Of a DNA stretch of 64,000 bases, positions 9,095 to 17,495 are shown piece by piece. The first letter of the stretch is position 1. The number at the start of each line of letters is the position of its first letter. The position numbers and the translations under genes were made by a program. Source of the DNA: Actinopolymorpha pittospori (lineage in GTDB: Bacteria > Actinomycetota > Actinomycetes > Propionibacteriales > Actinopolymorphaceae); the NCBI RefSeq assembly GCF_014873875.1, contig NZ_JADBEM010000001.1, positions 10,044,001 to 10,108,000 on the forward strand. The letters run 5' to 3'. The notes beneath the pieces were generated by a model. It was not told the origin of the DNA. It worked only from the letters and a program-made list of their open reading frames with translations, and searched no databases.

Positions 9095-10364
9095 AGGAGA
9101 ACACGAGGACGCCCGCGTAGGCAGCGACCCCGGCCAGATCGGAACCTCCCAGTGCGAAGACGAGCCAGGGCGCGCCGATCACGAGGGCCAGCCGGACGAC
9201 CTCCCAGACCAGGGCGAGGCCCTGGCGTTCGACGAGGTTGAAGACGTTGGAGATGGGGCTCGCCACGAACTGTGCGAGGAACGCCACGGCCAGCACCTGC
9301 GCGTACTGCCCTGCCCGCTCCCACTGCCCACCGAACACCCAGCCGAACACCCATGGCCCGATGACGGACAGCAGGACCGCCGGTGCGAGTCCGAGGAGGG
9401 CGAGGCGGCGGACGGCGAGCCAGGTGAGCCGCGGCAGTTCGCCGGTCGCTCCCCGCTGGGCGCTCGCTCCCCGGCCCAGGAAGACCTGCGCCACCGCCTG
9501 CCCGACCACCGTGACCGGCACCGCGAGCAGCCGGGTCGTGAACGCGAGGTAGCCGGTGGGGTTCTGGCCGTAGGTGAGGGTGAAGACGAGGTACGGCGCG
9601 TACTGGCCGGCGTTGTTGAGCAGCGCGGCCCAGGTGGTCAGCAGGGGGAACCTGCGGAAGTGCGAGACCGCCGCGACCATCTCACCCGCCGTCACGCGGG
9701 TGCGAGGCTCGCCGGCGGCGCGGGGGAACAGGCCGTTGCGGGCGATCGAGACCAGCCCCGCGGCCCGACCGATGCTCATGCCGAGCAGGAGACCGAGGGG
9801 ACGCGTGCCGGCCAGGCCGAGGCCGATCTGGGCGGCGGCCGTACCGACGCCCTGGACGGCGTTTCGACCGGCGATGTCGCGGTAGCGCTCGGCGCGGACG
9901 AGGACGGCACTGACCAGCTGGAACACCGCGATCGCCGCCACCGTCAGCGGCACCAGCCACCACGACGAGCGTAGGTCGACCAGGGTGGTCCCGACCGCCC
10001 ACAGTCCGGCCGTGGCGAGTCCGAGGAGCCAGACGAGCACGGCCACCACGACGGTGCCGAACAGCCCGGCGCGCAGCACCGCCCTGGTCTCCCGAACGTC
10101 GCGGGCCAGGGGGATGGCGAGTTCCAGTCGCAGGCTCGCGAGGACGGCACCCATCGAGACGACGCCGGTGAAGATCTGCAGGAGCGCGAAGTCGGCTGGG
10201 GTGTAGAGCCGGGACAGCAGCGGCGAGGCGATGGCGAGCAGGCCCTGTCCGAGGACGGTGCCGAGGACGATCTCGACGACACCGCGACGGGCACCAGCCC
10301 GGGCCGGCCGTTCCGCCCGGGTGGTGCCGGCGGCCCGCGACGCCGTCCGTCTCACGTGGCTCAT
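9048..10364 (-). CDS. Wzx-like polysaccharide flippase (MOP superfamily)
   Basis: A 438-residue membrane protein with about twelve hydrophobic segments. The N-terminal GTVLGQGLLAIASPLLSRLYTPADFALLQIF matches the oligosaccharide-flippase family, and SLRLELAIPLARD and FSYGGVLALVWW also fit. It should move the undecaprenyl-linked repeat across the membrane for the neighbouring polymerase. The ATG at 10364 overlaps the upstream glycosyltransferase stop by four bases, so the genes from 11575 to 6354 form one coupled unit. Arg/Ala-rich residues 1-28 precede the first membrane helix. Confidence 0.87.
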   Translation of the reverse strand: MSHVRRTASRAAGTTRAERPARAGARRGVVEIVLGTVLGQGLLAIASPLLSRLYTPADFALLQIFTGVVSMGAVLASLRLELAIPLARDVRETRAVLRAGLFGTVVVAVLVWLLGLATAGLWAVGTTLVDLRSSWWLVPLTVAAIAVFQLVSAVLVRAERYRDIAGRNAVQGVGTAAAQIGLGLAGTRPLGLLLGMSIGRAAGLVSIARNGLFPRAAGEPRTRVTAGEMVAAVSHFRRFPLLTTWAALLNNAGQYAPYLVFTLTYGQNPTGYLAFTTRLLAVPVTVVGQAVAQVFLGRGASAQRGATGELPRLTWLAVRRLALLGLAPAVLLSVIGPWVFGWVFGGQWERAGQYAQVLAVAFLAQFVASPISNVFNLVERQGLALVWEVVRLALVIGAPWLVFALGGSDLAGVAAYAGVLVFSYGGVLALVWWVLRRA

Positions 10365-11575
10365 CTAGTCCTGGCGGCCGCGATCTCGCGGGGAAGCAGA
10401 CTGTCGTAGAGGGCGAGGAGGGTCCGGGCCTCCGGCTCCCAGGAGTACTTCTCGTGGACGGCCTTCCGGCCGCGTTCACCCATCGCCGCGGCCTCCTTCG
10501 GGTCGCCGAGCAGCCGCGAGACGGCCTCCGCGGCGGCCTGGCCGTCCTCCGGCGGCACGGTCACGCCCGCGCCGGCGTCGTCGAGGATCCCCTTCCACAG
10601 GGGGAAGTGGGAGGCGACCACCGGCAGCCCCTCGGCCATGTACTCGAACATCTTCGTCGGGAGGTTCTTCTTGTACGCCTCCGGACCGATCTGCAGGATC
10701 AGCCCGACCCGTGCTTCGCTGACGAGGCGGCGAGCCTCGGCGGGCTTCTTGACGCCGACGTAGTCGATCACGTCGGCGAGTCCGGGATCGGAGAGCCGCG
10801 CCTCGAGCTCGGGCGGCATGAACGGGCCGATGAGGGTGAACTTCTCCCCGTGCCGCGCTCCCGCGACGCGGGCCACCTCGAGCATGCTCGCGAGCCCGCG
10901 CAGATCGGAGAGGCCTCCGACGTAGACCATGCCGCGCGGCCGCTCGTCGTAGGGGATGTCCGGGTGGCTCTCGGCGGAGACGTCGTCGTAGAGGATCGGG
11001 AAGTTGTTGACCACGACGAGTCGCTTCGCCCCGGCGTAGACGCCCTCGACCAGCGGTGACGCGGCGACCACGGCGCTCATGCCACGTCCGGCGACGCGCA
11101 CCAGCACTTCGGTGATCCGCGCGACGAGTGGTCGCAGCGGAGCGGGTATCCAGTGCTTCGCCATGATCTGCGACGGGAGGGGTTCGTGGGCGTCGAAGAC
11201 GACCTGGCGTCCGCGGGCCCGTAGCGCCAGGCCGAGCGGGATCAGCTCAGGGTCGTGGAAGTGGTAGACGTCGGCGCGGTGGGCGAGCAGAGGTGCCCAC
11301 AGGCTCCAGACGCCGACCGTCATCCGGGCCGCGCGGGAGCGGGGCTCGGGCACCGGACGTACGCTGACGCCCGCCTCGTCGTAGGGCTGGTCGGTGCGGG
11401 CGTAGAGCACCACGTCGTAGCCGGCCGCGGCGAGTGAACGACACTGCTTGTGGAAGATCCGGATGTCGGTGGACCGGTGCACGATCGACACGTGCACCGC
11501 CTTGGGTCGCCTGGCCGTGGCGGGTGTCGGTGCGGAGCTGGCGGTCATTCCCTCATCCATGTGGTGGCTGCACAT
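10361..11575 (-). CDS. GT4-family glycosyltransferase
   Basis: A GT-B glycosyltransferase of up to 404 residues. The N-terminal domain has VHVSIVHRSTDIRIFHKQ and VYHFHDPELIPLG. The C-terminal domain has LPTKMFEYMAEGLPVVAS and a typical helical tail. The DIRIFHKQ and FHDPEL motifs are common in exopolysaccharide-cluster transferases. Three starts are possible: 11575, 11560 and 11548. The last sits right behind GAGGGA, and conserved sequence begins only about 15 residues after it, so the protein may be 9 residues shorter. It is the first gene of the coupled transferase-flippase-polymerase-transferase unit. Confidence 0.87.
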   Translation of the reverse strand: MCSHHMDEGMTASSAPTPATARRPKAVHVSIVHRSTDIRIFHKQCRSLAAAGYDVVLYARTDQPYDEAGVSVRPVPEPRSRAARMTVGVWSLWAPLLAHRADVYHFHDPELIPLGLALRARGRQVVFDAHEPLPSQIMAKHWIPAPLRPLVARITEVLVRVAGRGMSAVVAASPLVEGVYAGAKRLVVVNNFPILYDDVSAESHPDIPYDERPRGMVYVGGLSDLRGLASMLEVARVAGARHGEKFTLIGPFMPPELEARLSDPGLADVIDYVGVKKPAEARRLVSEARVGLILQIGPEAYKKNLPTKMFEYMAEGLPVVASHFPLWKGILDDAGAGVTVPPEDGQAAAEAVSRLLGDPKEAAAMGERGRKAVHEKYSWEPEARTLLALYDSLLPREIAAARTR

Positions 11576-11646
11576 TCGTCGGACTCTGGAGGGGCCGGCC
11601 GTCGCGCTCGTCGAACACCGTCGGTCGCGGCGACCAGGCTCGGGCG

Positions 11647-13479
11647 TCAGTTGGAGGACTGCACGTCAGAGGAGATGTGTGGGTCACCGTCGGCGCAGAC
11701 TAACAGGTCATCCCGGGCCTGCCCGAGTATGTCGGCGTACTCCACCTCTCCCGGCGCGAGCCGTGGCACCGCCACGTGTGAGATGAGTGGATGGAACGGT
11801 CGTTCGTCGACCTCCTCCTCGCCGAGCAGTTCCTCGTGCAGCTTCTCCCCCGGACGCATGCCGGTGAACACGACCTCGACGTCGGCGTCGGCCATCTCGA
11901 TCAGCTGCCGGGCGACGTCGACGATGCGCACCGGCTCACCCATGTCGAGCACCAGCGCCTCGCCGCCCCGGCCGATGGCCGCGGCCTGGATGACGAGTTG
12001 GACCGCCTCCGGGATCGTCATGAAGTAGCGCGACACCTCCGGGTGGGTGACCGTCACCGGCCCGCCGGCGGCGATCTGCCTGGTGAACGCCGTGAGCACC
12101 GAGCCGCGGCTGCCGAGCACGTTGCCGAACCGCACGCTCAGGAAGTTGCCCTGCACGGAGTGGGCGTAGTGGGCGGTCAGGCGCTCGGCGAGCCGCTTGG
12201 TGCGGCCGAGAACGCTGATCGGGTTGGCGGCCTTGTCGGTCGAGATGTTGACGAAGCGTTCGACGCCGACCTTCGCGGCCGCCTCGAGGACATGGGTGGT
12301 CCCGAGCACGTTGGTCTTGTACCCCTCCTCGGGGTACTGCTCGAGCATCGGCAGGTGCTTGAGTGCCGCCGCGTGGAAGACGACCTCGGGCTGGCGTTCC
12401 TCGAAGATCGACATGACCCGGTCGTTGTCGCGGATGTCGGCGAGGATGACGGCGTCGGTGTCGAGCAGGGCGCGTCCCTCGATCGAGAGCTGGACGCCAT
12501 GCAACGCGGACTCGTCGCGGTCGAGCATCATGAGTTCGGCGGGCTCGAACCGCGAGATCTGCCGGCACAGCTCGGCGCCGATCGAGCCGCCGGCGCCGGT
12601 GACGAGCACCCGCTTGCCGGTGAGATAGCCGGCGATCGCCTGGATGTCGGTGTCGATCTGGTGCCGGCCGAGGAGGTCGGAGACGTCGATGTCGCGGACG
12701 TCGCGGATGGAGATGTGGCCGGGCGCGAGGAGTTCGGACAGCTCCGGAAGCACCTTGACCTCGAGTCCGCGGCGGCGTCCCTCCACGGCGACCTCGCGGT
12801 AGAGCGAGGCCCGTCCGCTGGGTACGGCGACCACGAGCACCTCGGCGCCGAGCCTGCGGGCCACCTCGACGAGGTCGTGCCGGGTGCCGCAGACCCGAAC
12901 CCCGCTGATCCGCAGGTGACGCTTGCCGGGATCGTCGTCGAGCAGCCCGACCGGGAGATAGGGGCTCGCCGGGTCGGTCATCATCGACCGGATCAGCTGG
13001 TGGCCGCCGTCGCCGGCGCCGAAGACGAGGGTGCGGGCGCCCTCCCGGGGACGCGCCGTCCCTTCGAGCAGGCCGCGGATCATCGCGCGGGTCGTCACCA
13101 TGCCGAGCACCGCGGCGGCGGTGCCACCGAACGGCACGCTCAGCGGCACGAGCCTGCTCGGATGAACCGCGAGGTCGAGGATGAGCAGCGACGCGCCGAC
13201 CACGAGTCCGACCGCGGCGATCATCACCGCCTCGTCGAAGCTCGCCGTGCGGTATCCGCCCTGATAGAGCTTGACGAGAAAACCGACCGCGAGTTGCAGG
13301 ACGCAGGCCAGCACGGTCACCACGAGCAGGCCCCGGGTGTCGATACGGTCGAGGTCCCCGTCATAGCGGAAGAGCGTCGCGAGGCCGAGGGAAAGTACCC
13401 ACGCCACGACGTCGTTGACCGTCAGTCCTGCCCTAGCCCACGGCACGCTCGGTAACGAGCCGACGCCGCGCTGCGACAC
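11647..13479 (-). CDS. Membrane-bound nucleotide-sugar 4,6-dehydratase (CapD/WbpM/PglF-like)
   Basis: A 610-residue protein. Four hydrophobic segments in the first 140 residues are followed by a CoA-binding-like Rossmann domain (about 150-240) and a C-terminal SDR domain. The NAD motif TGAGGSIG is at about 294-301 and the active-site STDK at about 413-416. Such enzymes convert UDP-GlcNAc to a 4-keto-6-deoxy sugar. GTG 13479 was preferred to the first in-frame TTG (13509) because AAGGGG precedes it at good spacing. The gene is divergent from the chain-length kinase. Product and stereochemistry (C5 inversion or not) cannot be decided from the sequence. Confidence 0.9.
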   Translation of the reverse strand: MSQRGVGSLPSVPWARAGLTVNDVVAWVLSLGLATLFRYDGDLDRIDTRGLLVVTVLACVLQLAVGFLVKLYQGGYRTASFDEAVMIAAVGLVVGASLLILDLAVHPSRLVPLSVPFGGTAAAVLGMVTTRAMIRGLLEGTARPREGARTLVFGAGDGGHQLIRSMMTDPASPYLPVGLLDDDPGKRHLRISGVRVCGTRHDLVEVARRLGAEVLVVAVPSGRASLYREVAVEGRRRGLEVKVLPELSELLAPGHISIRDVRDIDVSDLLGRHQIDTDIQAIAGYLTGKRVLVTGAGGSIGAELCRQISRFEPAELMMLDRDESALHGVQLSIEGRALLDTDAVILADIRDNDRVMSIFEERQPEVVFHAAALKHLPMLEQYPEEGYKTNVLGTTHVLEAAAKVGVERFVNISTDKAANPISVLGRTKRLAERLTAHYAHSVQGNFLSVRFGNVLGSRGSVLTAFTRQIAAGGPVTVTHPEVSRYFMTIPEAVQLVIQAAAIGRGGEALVLDMGEPVRIVDVARQLIEMADADVEVVFTGMRPGEKLHEELLGEEEVDERPFHPLISHVAVPRLAPGEVEYADILGQARDDLLVCADGDPHISSDVQSSN

Positions 13480-13637
13480 GAGACCGCCCCTTCCATGGGA
13501 TATCTGCAATAGTCTGTCCGGCTTTGGGCGAGACGTTACCCGAGATTGCTGCGAGGCTTGTCACACATGCAGCATGTCCGGCATGCCAGACTCGTGGCGC
13601 CCGACGAGTTGGCGAACCAGCAGGAAGGTTGCTCCCT

Positions 13638-15062
13638 GTGGAGCTGCGCGAGTACCTCGGAGTGATCCGCAAGCAGTGGATGATCCTGGTGTTGTGCGCC
13701 ACCCTGACGGTGGCGATCGCGGCGATCATGGTGCTGCGCACGACCCCGACCTACGCGTCCAAGGCCACCCTGTTCGTGACCGTCACACCGACGGACGACT
13801 CGGCCGTGAGCGCCTACCAGGGCAGCCTCTTCTCCCAGCAGCGGGCCCGGTCCTACGCCGACCTCGTGCGCGGTGAGGCCATCACGCGCGGGGTCATCGA
13901 GGAGCTCGGCCTGTCGATGTCGCCCGCGACGCTCGGCAGCAAGATCTCCGCCCGGGTCCTTCCCGAGACCGTCCTGTTGGAGATCACGGTCACCGACACC
14001 GACCCCGCGCGCGCCCAGCAACTCACCAGCGCCGTGTCCGCGCAGTTCGCCACCTTCGTCAAGGAGCTCGAGCGGCCCAACGCGCAGTCGGCCTCGCCGA
14101 TCAAGGCGACGGTCATCGACGCGCCGACCCTGCCCGCCAAACCCGTCGCCCCCCAGCCCAGCCGTACCCTCACCCTCGGGCTGCTCGCCGGCCTGGTCCT
14201 CGGCGTCGCCATCGCGATCCTGCGTGAGGTGCTCGACACGAGCGTGAAGACGGCGGAGGCGCTGACCGCGCGGACGGGTGCGCCCAACCTCGGCGTCATC
14301 TCCCACGACGCCGAGGCACAGGCCAATCCACTGGTCGTCCATCTGGAACCGCGCTCACCTCGGGCCGAAGCGTTCCGGCAGCTGCGCACCAACCTGCAGT
14401 TCATCGACGTCGACCGGCACCCGAAACGCATCGTCATCACCAGCTCGGTGCCCTCGGAGGGCAAGACCACCACCACCTGCAACCTCGGCCTGACACTCGC
14501 GCAGGCGGGCCAGCGAGTGGTGCTGGTCGAGGGCGACATCCGCCGACCGAAGCTCGCGGAGTACCTCGGGGTCGAGAGCGCGGTCGGCCTGACCAGTGTC
14601 CTGATCGGCCGGATCGCGCCCGAGGACGCGCTGCAGCCCTGGGGCGACATCCCACTCGACATCCTCGCCAGCGGGCCGCTGCCACCCAACCCCAGCGAGC
14701 TGCTCCAGTCGCGGGCGATGGAGCTGCTGTTGCGGGAGCTCGAACGCCGCGCCGACGTCATCCTCATCGATGCGCCACCGCTGCTGCCGGTCACCGACGC
14801 CGCGCTGCTGGCGCGGATGTCCGACGGAGCGGTCATCGTCGTACGACACGGAAAGACCAGCACCGACCAGATCGAGACCGCCGTCGGCAACCTCACGAAG
14901 GTCGACGCCCGGCTCCTCGGCACGGTGCTCAACATGGCACCGGCGAAGGGGCCGGACGCGATGACCTACGGCTACGGCTACGGCTACACCCCCGAGGGTG
15001 GCCGCCGGCGTTCGACGTCCCGGGACGGTGTGGGGGTTCGCGCCAGCGCACCGACCCGGTGA
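13638..15062 (+). CDS. Chain-length determinant / BY-type tyrosine kinase (Wzz-Wzc-like)
   Basis: A 474-residue protein. Residues 1-200 form a Wzz domain with two membrane helices (about 15-33 and 178-196) around an extracellular loop. A cytoplasmic BY-kinase follows, with Walker A SSVPSEGKTTTT (269-280), Walker A' VVLVEGDIRRP (294-304) and Walker B VILIDAPP (374-381). A Tyr cluster, YGYGYGYTP, near the C-terminus is the usual autophosphorylation site. GTG 13638 was chosen because AGGAAGG lies 9 bases upstream and the Wzz domain begins there. The longer ORF from 13524 adds 38 non-homologous residues. It controls polymer length and export with the polymerase and flippase opposite. Confidence 0.92.
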   Translation: MELREYLGVIRKQWMILVLCATLTVAIAAIMVLRTTPTYASKATLFVTVTPTDDSAVSAYQGSLFSQQRARSYADLVRGEAITRGVIEELGLSMSPATLGSKISARVLPETVLLEITVTDTDPARAQQLTSAVSAQFATFVKELERPNAQSASPIKATVIDAPTLPAKPVAPQPSRTLTLGLLAGLVLGVAIAILREVLDTSVKTAEALTARTGAPNLGVISHDAEAQANPLVVHLEPRSPRAEAFRQLRTNLQFIDVDRHPKRIVITSSVPSEGKTTTTCNLGLTLAQAGQRVVLVEGDIRRPKLAEYLGVESAVGLTSVLIGRIAPEDALQPWGDIPLDILASGPLPPNPSELLQSRAMELLLRELERRADVILIDAPPLLPVTDAALLARMSDGAVIVVRHGKTSTDQIETAVGNLTKVDARLLGTVLNMAPAKGPDAMTYGYGYGYTPEGGRRRSTSRDGVGVRASAPTR

Positions 15063-15078
15063 GGCGGAGCGGAGCGGC

Positions 15079-16014
15079 TCAGCCGCGAGCCCGCACCGCC
15101 CAGGTCGCACCGCCGTCCGCGCTGAACCACACCGTGGCCCCCTGGGCGAGGTAGGCGCGGGAAGCGTCCGCGGAGATGTCCGGGAGTGCTGACTGCGCGC
15201 TCTTCACGCACGCGCGTCGCGTCCACGTCTCCCCGCCGTCGACCGTACGCAGGATCGCCACGCCGGCACACGACCTGTCGCCGACGGCGGCCGCGAGGCC
15301 GGTCTGGCTGTCCACGAAGTCGAGGTCGTCGGCACCGGCCGCGGTCCCCCGCTGCTCCCAGCTCTCCCCGGCGTCGCTGGTGGCGAGCACCGTGCCCTTC
15401 GCGCACAGGGCGAACACCTGGCTGTTGGTGAGCGTGCTGAACCCGGTGACGACGCCGCCGCCCGCACACGGCACCTCCACGTCGCCCTCGGGCGCGTGGA
15501 GACTGGCCGCCGCCTTCGCGACCCGGTGCCAACTTCCCGCGGACCCGTCCGACTGACTCCAGGTACCGCCGCCGTTGGTCGTCTGGTACGTCGACAGCGC
15601 GCCGCACTTCGCGTCGGACGCGATCACCGTCGTCCTGTCGATGTTGGAGGCGGCGACCCGCAGGATGACCTGCGCGCCCGGGACACTGGTGCGGGCGAAG
15701 GTCTCGCCGCCGTCGCGCGACAACTCGACCGTCCCGCCGCCCCTGCCGCAGGTGCCGGTCCGGGCTCGGGCGACCGCGTCGCCGGAGCCGATGTCGACGA
15801 CGACCCGCGCGGCGTACTGCGTCGGTGTCGGCCGGGTGGTCGGGCGCCCCGCGGGTCCCTCCCGGGACGTCGAGGTGGGAAGCGGTGTGGCCACGACGTC
15901 GGTCAGGTCAGGCGACCCACCGCGTACATGGCGCACCGCCATCGCCACCAACACCGCATCGACCACGACCATGGCCGCCAGCCCGGCGATCGCCACTTTG
16001 CCCGTTCGCGCCAT
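15079..16014 (-). CDS. Membrane-anchored beta-propeller protein with BNR/YCF48-like repeats
   Basis: A 311-residue protein with an N-terminal hydrophobic anchor (about 5-28), a Pro/Thr-rich linker (about 40-75) and an extracellular domain. Repeated SRDGGETF, TTNGGGTW, TSDAGESW, TVDGGETW and SADGGATW motifs are the Asp-box/BNR signature of sialidase-like and YCF48-like beta-propellers. At least five blades are visible. ATG 16014 was chosen because AAGGAGG lies 6 bases before it. It is convergent with the tyrosine kinase gene. The function is unknown. A polysaccharide-binding or assembly role is possible from context, and no sialidase catalytic residues were recognised. Confidence 0.78.
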   Translation of the reverse strand: MARTGKVAIAGLAAMVVVDAVLVAMAVRHVRGGSPDLTDVVATPLPTSTSREGPAGRPTTRPTPTQYAARVVVDIGSGDAVARARTGTCGRGGGTVELSRDGGETFARTSVPGAQVILRVAASNIDRTTVIASDAKCGALSTYQTTNGGGTWSQSDGSAGSWHRVAKAAASLHAPEGDVEVPCAGGGVVTGFSTLTNSQVFALCAKGTVLATSDAGESWEQRGTAAGADDLDFVDSQTGLAAAVGDRSCAGVAILRTVDGGETWTRRACVKSAQSALPDISADASRAYLAQGATVWFSADGGATWAVRARG

Positions 16015-16273
16015 GTGGTCCTCCTTGCCCGCGATGTCGGAAGCCGACACCTCATCCGGGTGTGCTCAGGAGCGACGCCCACCGTAGCCGTCCTGGACGT
16101 CGTCACCGTATGGACGAGGCGACCGGCAGGTGGCGACCCGAACAGGCTGTTGGAGCGGTATGGGGACCCGTTAGCCTGACGGCCGTCCCGGCGGCCATCC
16201 CGGTTCGGCACACGACACCCTCTCCAACGACCGAGCGGCCGCGAAGCAACGACTCCAAGGGGTGCCCCGGACC

Positions 16274-17431
16274 GTGGCACGCGTCATGCTCGTCTACGGA
16301 ACGCGACCCGAAGCCATCAAGATGGCTCCCGTCGTCAAGGCTCTCGCCGCGTCGACCGCGATCGAACCGATCGTCGCGGTGACCGGGCAGCACCGGGAGA
16401 TGCTCGACCAGGTGCACGCACTGTTCGGCATCGAACCCGACCACGACCTCGCCATTCTCACCCACCGGCAGACGCTGGCCGAGGTGACGACGCGGGCACT
16501 GTCCGGGCTCGACCCGCTGGTCCGTGACGTGGCACCAGACGCGGTGGTCGTCCAGGGCGACACGACCACGACGTTCGCCGGTGCGCTCGCGGCGTTCTAC
16601 CAGCAGGTCCCGGTGGTCCATCTCGAGGCGGGTCTGCGCACGGCCGACCGCTACGCGCCGTTCCCGGAGGAGATCAACCGCCGGCTCACCACCGAACTCG
16701 CCACCCTGCACCTCGCGCCGACCTCGACCAACCGGGCTCACCTGGAGGCGGCGGGCGTGCCCCGGACGTCGGTCGTGGTCACCGGAAACACCGTCATCGA
16801 CGCGTTGTTCGAGGTCGCGGGGCGCGAACACCCCTACTCCGACGCCCGCCTCGAACGCCTCACCTCGGCTGCTGCCGCCGCTTCCCGCCGCGTCGTCGTC
16901 GTCACGACCCACCGCCGCGAGTCGTGGGGCGAGCCGATGCGGGAGGCGGTCCGGGCCGTCGCCGAGGTCGCCGCCGCGCACCGCGACGTCGACTTCGTGT
17001 TCCCCGTCCACCGCAACCCGGTGGTGCGGGAGGTGGTGGAGGCCGAGCTCGCCGACGAGCCGAACGTCCTGCTCACCGAGCCGCTGTCCTACGCCGAGTT
17101 CGCCCGGCTGTTGGGCGCCTGCCACTTCGTCGTCACCGACTCCGGTGGCGTCCAGGAGGAGGCGCCGAGCCTCGGCAAGCCCGTCCTCGTCCTCCGCGAC
17201 AACACCGAGCGTCCCGAGGCGGTCACCGCCGGGACCGTCCGCCTGGTCGGCACCCGGCGTTCCGTGGTCCGCGAGGCGATGCTCGAACTGCTCGACGACG
17301 AACGCGCCTACGCCGGGATGGCCGCCGCGGTCAATCCGTACGGCGACGGCAAGGCCGCCGAACGCAGCGTGGCCGCCATCGAGGAGCTGCTCGGCCTCGG
17401 CCTGCGACTGCCCGACTTCCCCGGCGCCTGA
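16274..17431 (+). CDS. wecB: UDP-N-acetylglucosamine 2-epimerase, non-hydrolysing (WecB/WbpI family)
   Basis: A 385-residue GT-B-like epimerase. The N-terminal YGTRPEAIKMAPVV, then VQGDTTTTFAG, VHLEAGLRT, EEINRRLTTELA, TTHRRESWG, DSGGVQEEAPSLGKPVLVLR and NTERPEAV, are the classic motifs. It interconverts UDP-GlcNAc and UDP-ManNAc, or their uronic-acid derivatives if it acts like WbpI. GTG 16274 fits the AAGGGG at 16257-16262 better than GTG 16262, which lies on it. With the adjacent 6-dehydrogenase and the WbpB/E/D triad it could supply ManNAc- or ManNAc3NAc-uronic acid precursors. WecB versus WbpI specificity cannot be separated here. Confidence 0.9.
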   Translation: MARVMLVYGTRPEAIKMAPVVKALAASTAIEPIVAVTGQHREMLDQVHALFGIEPDHDLAILTHRQTLAEVTTRALSGLDPLVRDVAPDAVVVQGDTTTTFAGALAAFYQQVPVVHLEAGLRTADRYAPFPEEINRRLTTELATLHLAPTSTNRAHLEAAGVPRTSVVVTGNTVIDALFEVAGREHPYSDARLERLTSAAAAASRRVVVVTTHRRESWGEPMREAVRAVAEVAAAHRDVDFVFPVHRNPVVREVVEAELADEPNVLLTEPLSYAEFARLLGACHFVVTDSGGVQEEAPSLGKPVLVLRDNTERPEAVTAGTVRLVGTRRSVVREAMLELLDDERAYAGMAAAVNPYGDGKAAERSVAAIEELLGLGLRLPDFPGA

Positions 17432-17495
17432 TTCACCGCACCTGATTTCCCGGCGCCTGACGTCCTGGGGTCTGGCCCGCGAGCAGGGTGCCTGG

